Assembly: GCF_004341235.1 (NCBI RefSeq)
Contig: NZ_SLUP01000004.1
Coordinates: 310,001 to 374,000 of the forward strand
Length of the DNA stretch: 64,000 nucleotides
Reading direction: 5' to 3'
Source: Mariniflexile fucanivorans
GTDB lineage: Bacteria; Bacteroidota; Bacteroidia; Flavobacteriales; Flavobacteriaceae
The stretch's first letter is position 1, and each line of letters starts with the position of its first letter. The translations under genes were made by a program, and so were the position numbers. The notes under the pieces are model-generated. The model did no database searches. It was not told the origin of the DNA and worked only from the letters and a program-made list of their open reading frames with translations. Positions 54,949 to 62,993 of the stretch are shown here, in pieces.

Positions 54949-57402
54949 ATGATAACAAAACTACACACCTCAATTTGTAAAAAAGAGTTCAATTTTTCAA
55001 AGAGAAATTATTTTTTCTTTTGGACATTTTTCCTTTTAACATGCTTTAGTGTCTCAGCACAAGTAACAGTTACAAGTGTAGCAGAATTAGCTACAGTGGC
55101 GGCTCAATCAGATCAAACAGTTACTATGACCCCTGGTGTTTATAATATGACAGATTACCTATCGTCATCAACGGTTATAGCCAACGTTACACCTGCCGAT
55201 GCTTATGACAGAAGAGCCATGATTCGTTTCAGCGGAAGTAATAATACATTTGTTTTTACCGGAGTAACCATCAATGTGGATACAGCTTTATTAAACGATT
55301 TAGGGGGAAATGTTATTGAATTTCACCTAACAGGTAATAACATAAATTTTAAAGGATTAACAGTTACAGATATAGGATATGAACCTACTGCCAGTGGCGG
55401 TCAGTCGTTCGTGGTATCTGGAGATGATACGGTTGTTGAAAACGTAACATTGAATATGAAAGGGTCTTCGCCTTATGGCTATGGAGATTTGCTTGGTAAA
55501 GGTGGCGGAAGTTTAGTGGCTATGCGAAAACACAGTGGCTTATTAGTAGGTGGCAAAAATGTAACTATTAAAGGTTGCTCTATATATTCCGAATCATTTG
55601 GGCATTTGTTTTTTGTTCAAGGTGGGCGTAATGTGCTTTTTGAAGATTGTTATGCAGAAGCGGTTACTAGAACTACCGATGCCATGTTAGCTGAAACTTC
55701 AGGGCCTGCTTTTAATTTGAACTTTGAAGCTGTATATAAAAATTATGAAGGGAATAGCGTTATTACCCCAGGTTACACAAAATCGCTAAGCGAAGTGGGC
55801 TTTCGTACCTATGGTTCAGGAGCAGAAGGTTTCGATACTGCAGGGGTAACACTTATAAATTGTACTGCTAGAAATGCACGTGTTGGTTTTGCTTTAGAAG
55901 TTGGTGGTCCCATATTAATTCAAAATTGTGAAGCAACCGGATGTGAATCAGGTTTTAATATCACGGAAGGTAAAGTTGAAAATAGCCGTGGCGATGCGGT
56001 TAACGGCCCCTTATTGTATTTAAGTGGTTCGGATACGGAGGTAGAATTGGAGTTAATGCCAACACTTCCAACAACTATCGTTCATGCTGTAGCAACTATT
56101 TCGGGAACTAACCATCAAGTGACTTTAACCAAGTGGAACGACGAAACCAGAACACAAGACCATAAAATTTTAGTAGGAGCCACCAGACCTGCTGGAACCA
56201 ATCCGTTTTCGCCTTTAGGATCGGAAACAACTTCGGGTATTACTTTAAACAACTGTACCGAAATGCCCATAGAAATCCTTTCAACTACAAGTGCGAGTAC
56301 AATTAATACAACAGGTTCGGTTATTAATGATGGCACCGGAAATACCGTTATCACCAATTCGTGTGTAGGTATAGCAAATTTAAATTTTGATGATGGCATG
56401 TATACGTACACTGTTTTAGGCACAAACCCCAATCAATGTAAAGTAACAGGATTTGTTTCTGGACAAGAAACTGCCACTGCAGTAATACCAGCGGTTGCCA
56501 ATAATAACTCGATACCATTCAGTGTTGTTTCAGTTGGTGATTCGGCTTTTACTGCAAAGACGATTATGACATCGGTTTCACTTCCTAGTTCAGTCACTTC
56601 CGTAGGAAATGATGCTTTTTCTTTATGTACCAGTTTAGAAACTATAAACCTTACAAACATTGTAACCTACGGATCTAATAGTTTCAGTGGCTGTTCTGAG
56701 TTAGCCTTAGCACCATTAGATTTAACAAATGCCGTAAGTGTTGGCAATTATGCTTTTTATAACTGTGTTAAAATTACATCGGTAGTTGTTCCTGGTACGG
56801 TGACTTTTGGTGATGGTGTTTTAAGAAATACAGGAATCACATCTTTTACTATTCCTAGTGAATGGACTGTTTTACCAGTTCAAATGATAAGAGATTGTAA
56901 GTCCATCACCTCTATTAATATTCCGAGTACGGTAACAACCATGGGCATTGCAGCTTTTAGAGGGTGTACGGGTTTAACAGATGTACAAGTAAACTGGACA
57001 ACATCTAGTGCTATTCCTAGCGCCACCGTAAGTAATTTGTTTACTGGTTTAACCTTAAGCAGTATAAATTTATTGGTGCCAACCAATACAGCAGCATTTT
57101 ATGAGGCCGCAGCTGTTTGGACTGATTTTAATATTGGAGTTGGTACGCTAAGTAAAGGTGAGAACAAATTAACAAATAGCAATGTAAAACTATATCCTAA
57201 TCCCGCCACTAATACCGTTAATATTAGTAATGCTTTTGATACATCTTTGGAAATTTATAATATTCAAGGTGTTTTAGAAATAACAGTTAAAATATCTGAA
57301 AACGAAAAAGTCATTTCTTTAGAAAAACTTAATTCTGGAGTTCACTTCCTAAAATTCACAAGTAATCAAGGTACCATAGTGAAAAAACTAATTAAATTGT
57401 AA
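54949..57402 (+). CDS. T9SS-secreted beta-helix protein with C-terminal LRR module, paralogue 7 of 8
   Basis: 817 residues with a long N-terminus before the hydrophobic stretch FFFWTFFLLTCFSVSAQ. The beta-helix at about 40-470 is of the ETSG subgroup: GSSPYGYGDLLGKGGG (from Gly172), RKHSGLL, FGHLFFVQGG (His219), RTTDAMLAETSG (Glu249) and SLSEVGFRTYG (Glu282). It is close to the 8045 protein, with shared stretches such as VYKNYEG and TPGYTKS. Residues about 485-725 form a BspA-like LRR region (SVSLPSSVTSVGNDAFSLC), then comes a T9SS domain (LYPNPATNTV to KKLIKL). The next gene starts 4 bp after the stop, so they form an operon from site F. Confidence 0.8.
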   Translation: MITKLHTSICKKEFNFSKRNYFFFWTFFLLTCFSVSAQVTVTSVAELATVAAQSDQTVTMTPGVYNMTDYLSSSTVIANVTPADAYDRRAMIRFSGSNNTFVFTGVTINVDTALLNDLGGNVIEFHLTGNNINFKGLTVTDIGYEPTASGGQSFVVSGDDTVVENVTLNMKGSSPYGYGDLLGKGGGSLVAMRKHSGLLVGGKNVTIKGCSIYSESFGHLFFVQGGRNVLFEDCYAEAVTRTTDAMLAETSGPAFNLNFEAVYKNYEGNSVITPGYTKSLSEVGFRTYGSGAEGFDTAGVTLINCTARNARVGFALEVGGPILIQNCEATGCESGFNITEGKVENSRGDAVNGPLLYLSGSDTEVELELMPTLPTTIVHAVATISGTNHQVTLTKWNDETRTQDHKILVGATRPAGTNPFSPLGSETTSGITLNNCTEMPIEILSTTSASTINTTGSVINDGTGNTVITNSCVGIANLNFDDGMYTYTVLGTNPNQCKVTGFVSGQETATAVIPAVANNNSIPFSVVSVGDSAFTAKTIMTSVSLPSSVTSVGNDAFSLCTSLETINLTNIVTYGSNSFSGCSELALAPLDLTNAVSVGNYAFYNCVKITSVVVPGTVTFGDGVLRNTGITSFTIPSEWTVLPVQMIRDCKSITSINIPSTVTTMGIAAFRGCTGLTDVQVNWTTSSAIPSATVSNLFTGLTLSSINLLVPTNTAAFYEAAAVWTDFNIGVGTLSKGENKLTNSNVKLYPNPATNTVNISNAFDTSLEIYNIQGVLEITVKISENEKVISLEKLNSGVHFLKFTSNQGTIVKKLIKL

Positions 57403-57406
57403 GAAA

Positions 57407-60364
57407 ATGAAAAAACTGATATTAATTTTTCCTGTCCTCTTTCTTTGGGTGGGTAATATACAAGCTCAAACAATATTAAACACATTACAGGAATTAGTGC
57501 CTTATTTGGATGATGACAATGCAAATGTAAAAGTAGCACCAGGCACTTATACCATTACCGCTGCCGATATTACTGCTGGAACTTATGGATCAGTAGTTCC
57601 AGGGGTACTTGCTTCAACACAATACGCCGTATTTCTTTTTTCAGGAAATAATAGCACGTATGATTTTACAGGAGTAACCATAAATTTTAAGACAGAAATT
57701 TTAAGCGCATTTGGCGTGAATGATACACGAGAAATTCAAATTATTGGAAATAATAACGTGCTATTGAACTTAACGATGGTTGATGATGGGTCTGTAAATG
57801 ATGCGCCTGCTGATAGAGCCACTAACATTGTAATAGATGGTGCCAATAATCGTGTTGAAGGATTTCACGTTTCCGTAAAAGGTTCTTATCCTTATGGATA
57901 CGGAGATATTTTTGGAAAAGGAGGAGGTTCTGTAATTAATCATCATAAACATAGTGCGTGTTTGGTAAGAGGAAACTCGAACCACCTTAAAAATTGTACA
58001 TTTATCCATAGATCTTATGGTCATGGCATTTTCATGCAAGCGGCAAACGATGCTTTAATTGAAGGTTGTCATGTAGAAGGAGAATTAAGAACCATTGCCG
58101 AGGTATTAGCGGAAGAAGGAACAGGAAGTCCAGCAGATAATGTTAACTTTTTAACTGTTTGGGGTTACGATTTAAGAAATTTAACTAATAATTACAGATT
58201 TAGTCTACATGAAGATGGCATACGTGATTATAATGGAGGCACCACCATAATTGATGGAGTAGAGTACGAACGAACTGTTTATAATACAACCGTTATTAAT
58301 TGTACTATTATAAAAATGCGAAGTGGTGTTACCTTAGGTTTAGGTAGAGGAACTCAAAATGTAACTAATTGTACGGCATTAGCTTGTGAATCTGGTTTTT
58401 GGGTAAGAGATAATGGAAACATTGTTAATAGCAGAGGGGATGCATCAGTTGGACCTTTGTATTCTGAAGATGCTTCACGAAGTGGTGTTACAGCAGATCT
58501 TACTTTGCTAGATAATTATGTGGACAAAATAGGTAATACCCCAAGTTTATACATGGGCGGTTCTAACCATAATTTTACGCTTCACGATGGCACAACGTCT
58601 TTTAATAACGAAATAGAAATTTTAATAGGTGGAAAAAGATACGCTCATCGGTTTTTAGAAGGCTCCGGAGAAGAGCCAGCATATCGCGACACAAATAATG
58701 TCACTCTTATTAACAACACACAATATCCTATTGTTTTAGGAGATAATGCCACTAATAATAATGTAACCACTTGTGGTATTGTTACTGATAATGGCTCTGG
58801 AAATACAATTACAAATTCAACCACTTGCGATTATGATAGGCCATGTGACAACACAGCAGATAACCTTCAGGCAGAATGTTATGATACGATGTTTGGTGTT
58901 GCCATACAAGATATAGCTGGAGGTTCTAATGAACGCGAGGTTTTTGATATCAATGCAGGAGATTGGTTAAGTTTTAATACTATCGATTTAACGGGTGTGG
59001 TCTCAATAGAGGTTAAAGCATCTGGGGTTAAAAACGATGTTTCATTAGAAGTGAGGCAAGGAAGCCAAACAGGAACATTATTAGCTACGATTCCTATTTC
59101 CAGCACAAGTAGTTACTCAACCTATCAAACATTTTCTGCGGATTTAAACCAGGCGGTTAATGGCTTATCCAATGTTTATTTTGTAGCAAATACAGGAAGT
59201 CAAACTGGGGAATTATTCAATATAGATATGCTTCGTTTTGCTGAAGATCCGTGTGGAAAAAGCATAGACAATCCTTTTGCTCGCGTAAATGCAGAAGATT
59301 TCTGCGATTCCTCAGGTGTTGTTGTTGAAGACCTTTCCGTTTTTAACAAAGTAGTTAGCAATATTGAAAATACAGACTATATAAAATTCCCTAATGTCAA
59401 CTTTGGAACTGATACTGTTTACAACACGATTAACATTTTAGCTGCTTCGGCTACAACGGGTGGCACCCTTGAAATAAGAAGTGATGCCATTGATGGTAAT
59501 ATACTCGCAACGGTAACTATCGAAAATACGGGAGATTGGAACCAATATAATAGTTTTTCTGGCACGGTTTCAAATCCTATCACAGGAGTTCACGACTTAT
59601 ATTTTATATTTAAAGGAACAAGTGGGTATTTATTTAAGTTAGATTGGTTTCAATTTACTCAATATATTCCCGAATTAACCAATTTAGCCTTAGCTACAAA
59701 CGGAGGTATTGCGTCGCAATCAACTACAGATTATAGTGGAGAAGCCAGTAGAGGTAACGATGGTAATACCAATGGTAATTTTGGTGGTAATTCCGTAACC
59801 CATACCGCGCACGGAACCAATGGATCTAACACCCTTAAATGGTGGCAAGTAGATTTAGGTGCAAACAAGGCCATTTGGGAGATTGTAATTTATGGTAGAA
59901 CAGGTAGTAATTACATAAATGACTTAAACAACTTTACCGTAGAAGTTTTAAACGCTCATGGAGATGTTACATTCACCCAATTTTACGCAAACTATCCATC
60001 AGTCCGCCCATTAACCATAGATACTGGAAATATTACAGGTAAAATTGTAAGGGTATCAAAAACTTCAGATCGAGGCTTGTCCCTTGCCGAGGTTGAAGTT
60101 TATGGTACAAGCACTTTAAGTGTTAACAATGAAGTGGTAAACAATATTAAAATTTACCCAAACCCAGTTTCAGATGTATTCAGAATTACTGAAAGTGTAG
60201 GTGCTTCGGTTGAAATTTACAACATAGATGGTAAATTACTTTTGAAAAAAGCCATTGAAAACAACAATCAAGCACTTGATATAAGCAATTTTACAAGTGG
60301 ATTGTACTTTGCCAAAATAGAAAATGAAGGTAAGGTTGTCATTAAAAAAATCATTAAACACTAA
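57407..60364 (+). CDS. T9SS-secreted beta-helix protein with two CBM6-like and one F5/8-type module, paralogue 8 of 8
   Basis: 985 residues with a signal peptide ending NIQAQ. The beta-helix at about 20-485 has GSYPYGYGDIFGKGGG (from Gly159), HKHSACLVRG, YGHGIFMQAA (His206), Glu236 in LAEEGTGSPAD and SLHEDGIRDYNGG (Glu269). The usual RTTD reads RTIA. Two CBM6-like domains follow (about 495-620 and 625-755), then an F5/8 domain at about 762-900 with SVTHTA, WWQVDLG and GRTGSNYINDLNNF. In the last the second Arg of the fucolectin motif is Asp, so sugar binding may differ. A T9SS domain ends the protein. It is the largest paralogue and probably acts on polymer outside the cell. Confidence 0.8.
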   Translation: MKKLILIFPVLFLWVGNIQAQTILNTLQELVPYLDDDNANVKVAPGTYTITAADITAGTYGSVVPGVLASTQYAVFLFSGNNSTYDFTGVTINFKTEILSAFGVNDTREIQIIGNNNVLLNLTMVDDGSVNDAPADRATNIVIDGANNRVEGFHVSVKGSYPYGYGDIFGKGGGSVINHHKHSACLVRGNSNHLKNCTFIHRSYGHGIFMQAANDALIEGCHVEGELRTIAEVLAEEGTGSPADNVNFLTVWGYDLRNLTNNYRFSLHEDGIRDYNGGTTIIDGVEYERTVYNTTVINCTIIKMRSGVTLGLGRGTQNVTNCTALACESGFWVRDNGNIVNSRGDASVGPLYSEDASRSGVTADLTLLDNYVDKIGNTPSLYMGGSNHNFTLHDGTTSFNNEIEILIGGKRYAHRFLEGSGEEPAYRDTNNVTLINNTQYPIVLGDNATNNNVTTCGIVTDNGSGNTITNSTTCDYDRPCDNTADNLQAECYDTMFGVAIQDIAGGSNEREVFDINAGDWLSFNTIDLTGVVSIEVKASGVKNDVSLEVRQGSQTGTLLATIPISSTSSYSTYQTFSADLNQAVNGLSNVYFVANTGSQTGELFNIDMLRFAEDPCGKSIDNPFARVNAEDFCDSSGVVVEDLSVFNKVVSNIENTDYIKFPNVNFGTDTVYNTINILAASATTGGTLEIRSDAIDGNILATVTIENTGDWNQYNSFSGTVSNPITGVHDLYFIFKGTSGYLFKLDWFQFTQYIPELTNLALATNGGIASQSTTDYSGEASRGNDGNTNGNFGGNSVTHTAHGTNGSNTLKWWQVDLGANKAIWEIVIYGRTGSNYINDLNNFTVEVLNAHGDVTFTQFYANYPSVRPLTIDTGNITGKIVRVSKTSDRGLSLAEVEVYGTSTLSVNNEVVNNIKIYPNPVSDVFRITESVGASVEIYNIDGKLLLKKAIENNNQALDISNFTSGLYFAKIENEGKVVIKKIIKH

Positions 60365-60408
60365 CTTTGTTTTATTTTTAAAATAAAGTGTTTTAAGTAC
60401 TTAATATT

Positions 60409-60447
60409 AAACGTTCATTTTTTTTAATATAAAATGAGCGTTTTTTT
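60409..60447 (+). terminator. Rho-independent terminator
   Basis: The arms AAACGTTCATTTT (60409-60421) and AAAATGAGCGTTT (60431-60443) are followed by T residues. The T run overlaps the first half-site of the next operator (60441-60450). Confidence 0.8.
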
Positions 60448-60499
60448 ATACATTTTGGGTGATAGTTTACATGTTAACAATATGTTTTTACTACTTTAG
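60441..60499 (+). promoter_or_regulatory. Direct-repeat operator and promoter (site G)
   Basis: The half-sites TTTTTTTATA (60441-60450) and ATAGTTTACA (60462-60471) are 21 bp apart. The -7-like box TACTTTAG (60492-60499) is one base closer than usual. It lies inside the longer open frame from 60459 and therefore supports 60525 as the true start. Confidence 0.65.
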
Positions 60500-60524
60500 A
60501 AGCATAACTAAAACTTTAAATATT

Positions 60525-61652
60525 ATGAAAAAAACATTACAATTATTATGCATGGTTGTTTTTGCAACAGCTACAATTCAAGCTCAAGTAGTAGCAATTG
60601 GAGGTACAGTTAATATTAATGGTGTACTTTATACGGTTACCAATGACGCTGTAGGTTTAGAAACTGTGAATGCCGGGAATTATGCTAACGAAGGAGCTAC
60701 CTCTGGCACAGACGGTACTGCTATTGGTGCTTTGGTAATACCTGCAAGTATAACGTCTGCAGGGATAACCTATAATGTAACGGGTCTTGAATGGCAAGCA
60801 TTTGCAGGAAATACAAGCATAACTTCTGTAGATTTATCGGCATTAACAATTACCGAACTTCCTCAACAGGCTTTTTACGGAAACCCTATTACTTCTGTTA
60901 TTTTGCCAAGTACAGTGACAAAAATCGGGCAATCTTGTTTCCAAAACTGTAGTGCAGTTAAATCTATAAATACAGGTAACATAACGGATCTTAGTTCACA
61001 AAGTGCCATGGGTGAAATGGCGGCTTTAACTTCTGTTGATTTTTCGAAAGTAACAACTATTGGTAAAAGATCATTTAGAAGTTCTAATGCTATAACTACG
61101 CTTGCACTTCCAAGTATTACTTCTCTTGGGGATAGTTCAATAAATAGTACGTCTTTGACTACTTTAAGTATAGGTTCAGGTCTTACTTCTGTGAATTCAA
61201 ATACTTTTAATAGTTTACCTGCTTTAACAGCTTTATACTGGAATGTTGTCGATCCTACAACGCTTAGTCCTACTTTTACTGGTTCAACTTTGGGTAATGT
61301 AACTTTATATGTGCCAACAGAGGCAGATGTAACGGCTTATAAGGCAAATGCGTATTGGTTTGGTCTTGGTTTTAAAGCGATTGTAGCAGGCACATTAAGC
61401 ACAAACAACCTAGAACAAGAATTAGGTTTCAGTTTCTATCCAAACCCAACCAATGGTGTTGTTTCAATAAAAAGCAAACAACTTAATAATGCAAGCGTTG
61501 GTGTTTACGACTTAAACGGTAGAGTAATATTAAATAAAACTATTAGTGGTACATCATCAGAAATTAATATGTCAAATTTAGCTTCAGGTATTTATTTATT
61601 TAAAGTTCAAGTTGAAGATGCTGCATTCACAAAACGTATTGTAAAACAATAG
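60525..61652 (+). CDS. T9SS-secreted BspA-type leucine-rich repeat protein
   Basis: 375 residues from the ATG at 60525 (MKKTLQLLCMVV), with a signal peptide ending TIQAQ. The in-frame ATG at 60459 is rejected because the promoter lies downstream of it. Residues about 25-285 consist of LRR_5-type repeats (ITSVDLSALTITELPQQAF, SVILPSTVTKIGQSCF). The final 85 residues form a T9SS domain (FYPNPTNGVVSI to KRIVKQ) nearly identical to that of the next gene. No enzyme motif is visible. Similar LRR modules are fused to beta-helix enzymes in this window, which suggests a surface adhesion or glycan-scaffold role. It has its own promoter and terminator. Confidence 0.82.
   Translation: MKKTLQLLCMVVFATATIQAQVVAIGGTVNINGVLYTVTNDAVGLETVNAGNYANEGATSGTDGTAIGALVIPASITSAGITYNVTGLEWQAFAGNTSITSVDLSALTITELPQQAFYGNPITSVILPSTVTKIGQSCFQNCSAVKSINTGNITDLSSQSAMGEMAALTSVDFSKVTTIGKRSFRSSNAITTLALPSITSLGDSSINSTSLTTLSIGSGLTSVNSNTFNSLPALTALYWNVVDPTTLSPTFTGSTLGNVTLYVPTEADVTAYKANAYWFGLGFKAIVAGTLSTNNLEQELGFSFYPNPTNGVVSIKSKQLNNASVGVYDLNGRVILNKTISGTSSEINMSNLASGIYLFKVQVEDAAFTKRIVKQ
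61392..61652 (+). repeat. Direct repeat of T9SS-domain coding sequence, copy 1
   Basis: These 261 bp match 62490-62750 without gaps and, by eye, with about a dozen substitutions, most of them silent or conservative. They cover the end of the LRR and the whole sorting domain. This points to recent duplication or gene conversion between neighbouring genes. Confidence 0.85.
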
Positions 61653-61680
61653 GTTTTAAAAATTAGTCATTCTTTAAAAC

Positions 61681-61717
61681 CCGTTTCAACAATATATTGT
61701 TGAAACGGTTTTTTTTT
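61681..61717 (+). terminator. Rho-independent terminator, perfect palindrome
   Basis: The stem CCGTTTCAACAATA with TATTGTTGAAACGG (61681-61708) is perfect and is followed by nine T residues. Confidence 0.9.
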
Positions 61718-61781
61718 ATTTAGTAAAAACAATATTTAAATTTATTACATTATTTTAACGAAAATTCATGCAAAATGAACT

Positions 61782-61841
61782 TTTTTTTATAAAATTTGAA
61801 TGATAATTTATATAATAAAGCCAGATAAAACACTAATTTTA
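61782..61841 (+). promoter_or_regulatory. Direct-repeat operator and promoter (site H)
   Basis: The half-sites TTTTTTTATA (61782-61791) and ATAATTTATA (61803-61812) are 21 bp apart. The -7-like box TAATTTTA (61834-61841) begins 22 bases after the second, identical to site F, and the ATG is 27 bases further on. The open frame from 61800 runs through this site, which rules out that start. Confidence 0.72.
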
Positions 61842-61868
61842 AGCATTAACTTAAAAATTTTATTTATT

Positions 61869-62750
61869 ATGAAAAAAACATTACAATTATTTGTTGCCTT
61901 AATGGTAACAGCAACAATGAGCGCGCAATTTACTGTTGATAATATTAGTTATTCGATAGTTTCTGGTACCGATGTTCAGGTAACAGGAAGTACTTTGGCA
62001 GCAGTATTAATTCCATCTACAGTAGATGATTCGGGAACAACTTATACAGTCACTACAATTGCCACAAGTGCTTTTCAGAATAATACTACAATTGCGTCAG
62101 TAGTGACACCTAGTACGTTAACAACAATTGGTGCCAATACTTTTAGAAGTACTACTAATTTAGTGTCTGTTGATTTTTCTGCATCTAATTTCACCGTACT
62201 TCCTGGAGTTACATTTAGACAGTCTGGAATTCAATCTATAAAACTCCCAGCTTCATTAACTACAATTGAAAATAATGCTTTTAGACAATGTACAAAATTA
62301 ACATCTGTAACAGTTTTGAATGATACACCAATAACTATAAATCAATATGCGTTTAATAGTTTTGTAGATGATGGTGCTGCTGGTACAAATCTACCAGGTG
62401 CTACTTTAAATGTTCCTTCAGGTAAAACAGGTGCTTACGACTTAGCCGCATATTGGACAGAATTTGGTATAATTACTGATGGTGTAGTTACATTAAGCAC
62501 AAACAAACTAGAACAAGAATTAGGTTTCAGTTTCTATCCAAACCCAACCAATGGTGTTGTTTCAATAAAAAGCAAACAACTTAATAATGCTAACGTAGGT
62601 GTTTACGATTTAAACGGCAGAGAATTATTAAATAAAACAATTAGTGGTACATCTTCAGAAATTAATATCTCAAACTTAGCTTCAGGTATTTATTTATTTA
62701 AAGTTCAAGTTGAAGATGCTGCATTCACAAAACGTATTGTAAAACAATAG
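61869..62750 (+). CDS. T9SS-secreted BspA-type leucine-rich repeat protein
   Basis: 293 residues from the ATG at 61869, with a signal peptide ending TMSAQ. The N-terminal module FTVDNISYSIVSGTDVQVTG is followed by LRR_5 repeats (TPSTLTTIGANTFRSTTNL, SIKLPASLTTIENNAF). These are near copies of the LRR module fused to the 52427 beta-helix protein. The T9SS domain matches that of 60525. It is shorter than its neighbours and has no catalytic motif. As a free copy of a module that is also attached to enzymes, it may mark surface display or co-assembly with them, but this is inference. Confidence 0.82.
   Translation: MKKTLQLFVALMVTATMSAQFTVDNISYSIVSGTDVQVTGSTLAAVLIPSTVDDSGTTYTVTTIATSAFQNNTTIASVVTPSTLTTIGANTFRSTTNLVSVDFSASNFTVLPGVTFRQSGIQSIKLPASLTTIENNAFRQCTKLTSVTVLNDTPITINQYAFNSFVDDGAAGTNLPGATLNVPSGKTGAYDLAAYWTEFGIITDGVVTLSTNKLEQELGFSFYPNPTNGVVSIKSKQLNNANVGVYDLNGRELLNKTISGTSSEINISNLASGIYLFKVQVEDAAFTKRIVKQ
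62490..62750 (+). repeat. Direct repeat of T9SS-domain coding sequence, copy 2
   Basis: Partner of 61392-61652, offset by 1098 bp and the same length. The similarity ends within a few bases after the stop codon, so only the coding end was copied or converted. Confidence 0.85.
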
Positions 62751-62777
62751 GTTTTTAGTAAATCATTCATTTACAGA

Positions 62778-62830
62778 AGGCTGTCTGATAAGTATATATA
62801 ATACACTTTTCAGATAGCCTCTTTTTTTTT
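62778..62830 (+). terminator. Rho-independent terminator
   Basis: The arms AGGCTGTCTGATAAGT (62778-62793) and ACTTTTCAGATAGCCT (62805-62820) pair with two imperfect positions, and nine T residues follow. Confidence 0.85.
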
Positions 62831-62909
62831 AATAAACTTCTATTAGTAATAAACTTTCTTTAAATATACTTTTTTCTCCCTTTTAACTTAAATTAATAAG
62901 AAATGAGCG

Positions 62910-62940
62910 TTTTTTTATAGGGTTTGGGCTATAATTTATA
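62910..62940 (+). promoter_or_regulatory. Direct-repeat operator (site I), weak promoter
   Basis: The half-sites TTTTTTTATA (62910-62919) and ATAATTTATA (62931-62940) are 21 bp apart, as at site H. No convincing TAnnTTTG box is seen 22 bases downstream. The upstream stretch AAATGAGCGTTTTTTTATA matches that of site G, so the region was duplicated with the gene. Confidence 0.55.
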
Positions 62941-62993
62941 GATTTTTTATAGTTTTTTTAAGATTTTAGCATAACAACTAAAACTTTTTTATT

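Noticed and set aside
60459-60524. Longer N-terminus for the 60525 LRR protein
   Set aside because: This start lies upstream of the -7 element, inside the operator region, and the extra residues do not form a signal peptide.
61800-61868. Longer N-terminus for the 61869 LRR protein
   Set aside because: The same reason applies: the second half-site and the -7 box lie within it, and MKKTLQLFV at 61869 is the natural start.
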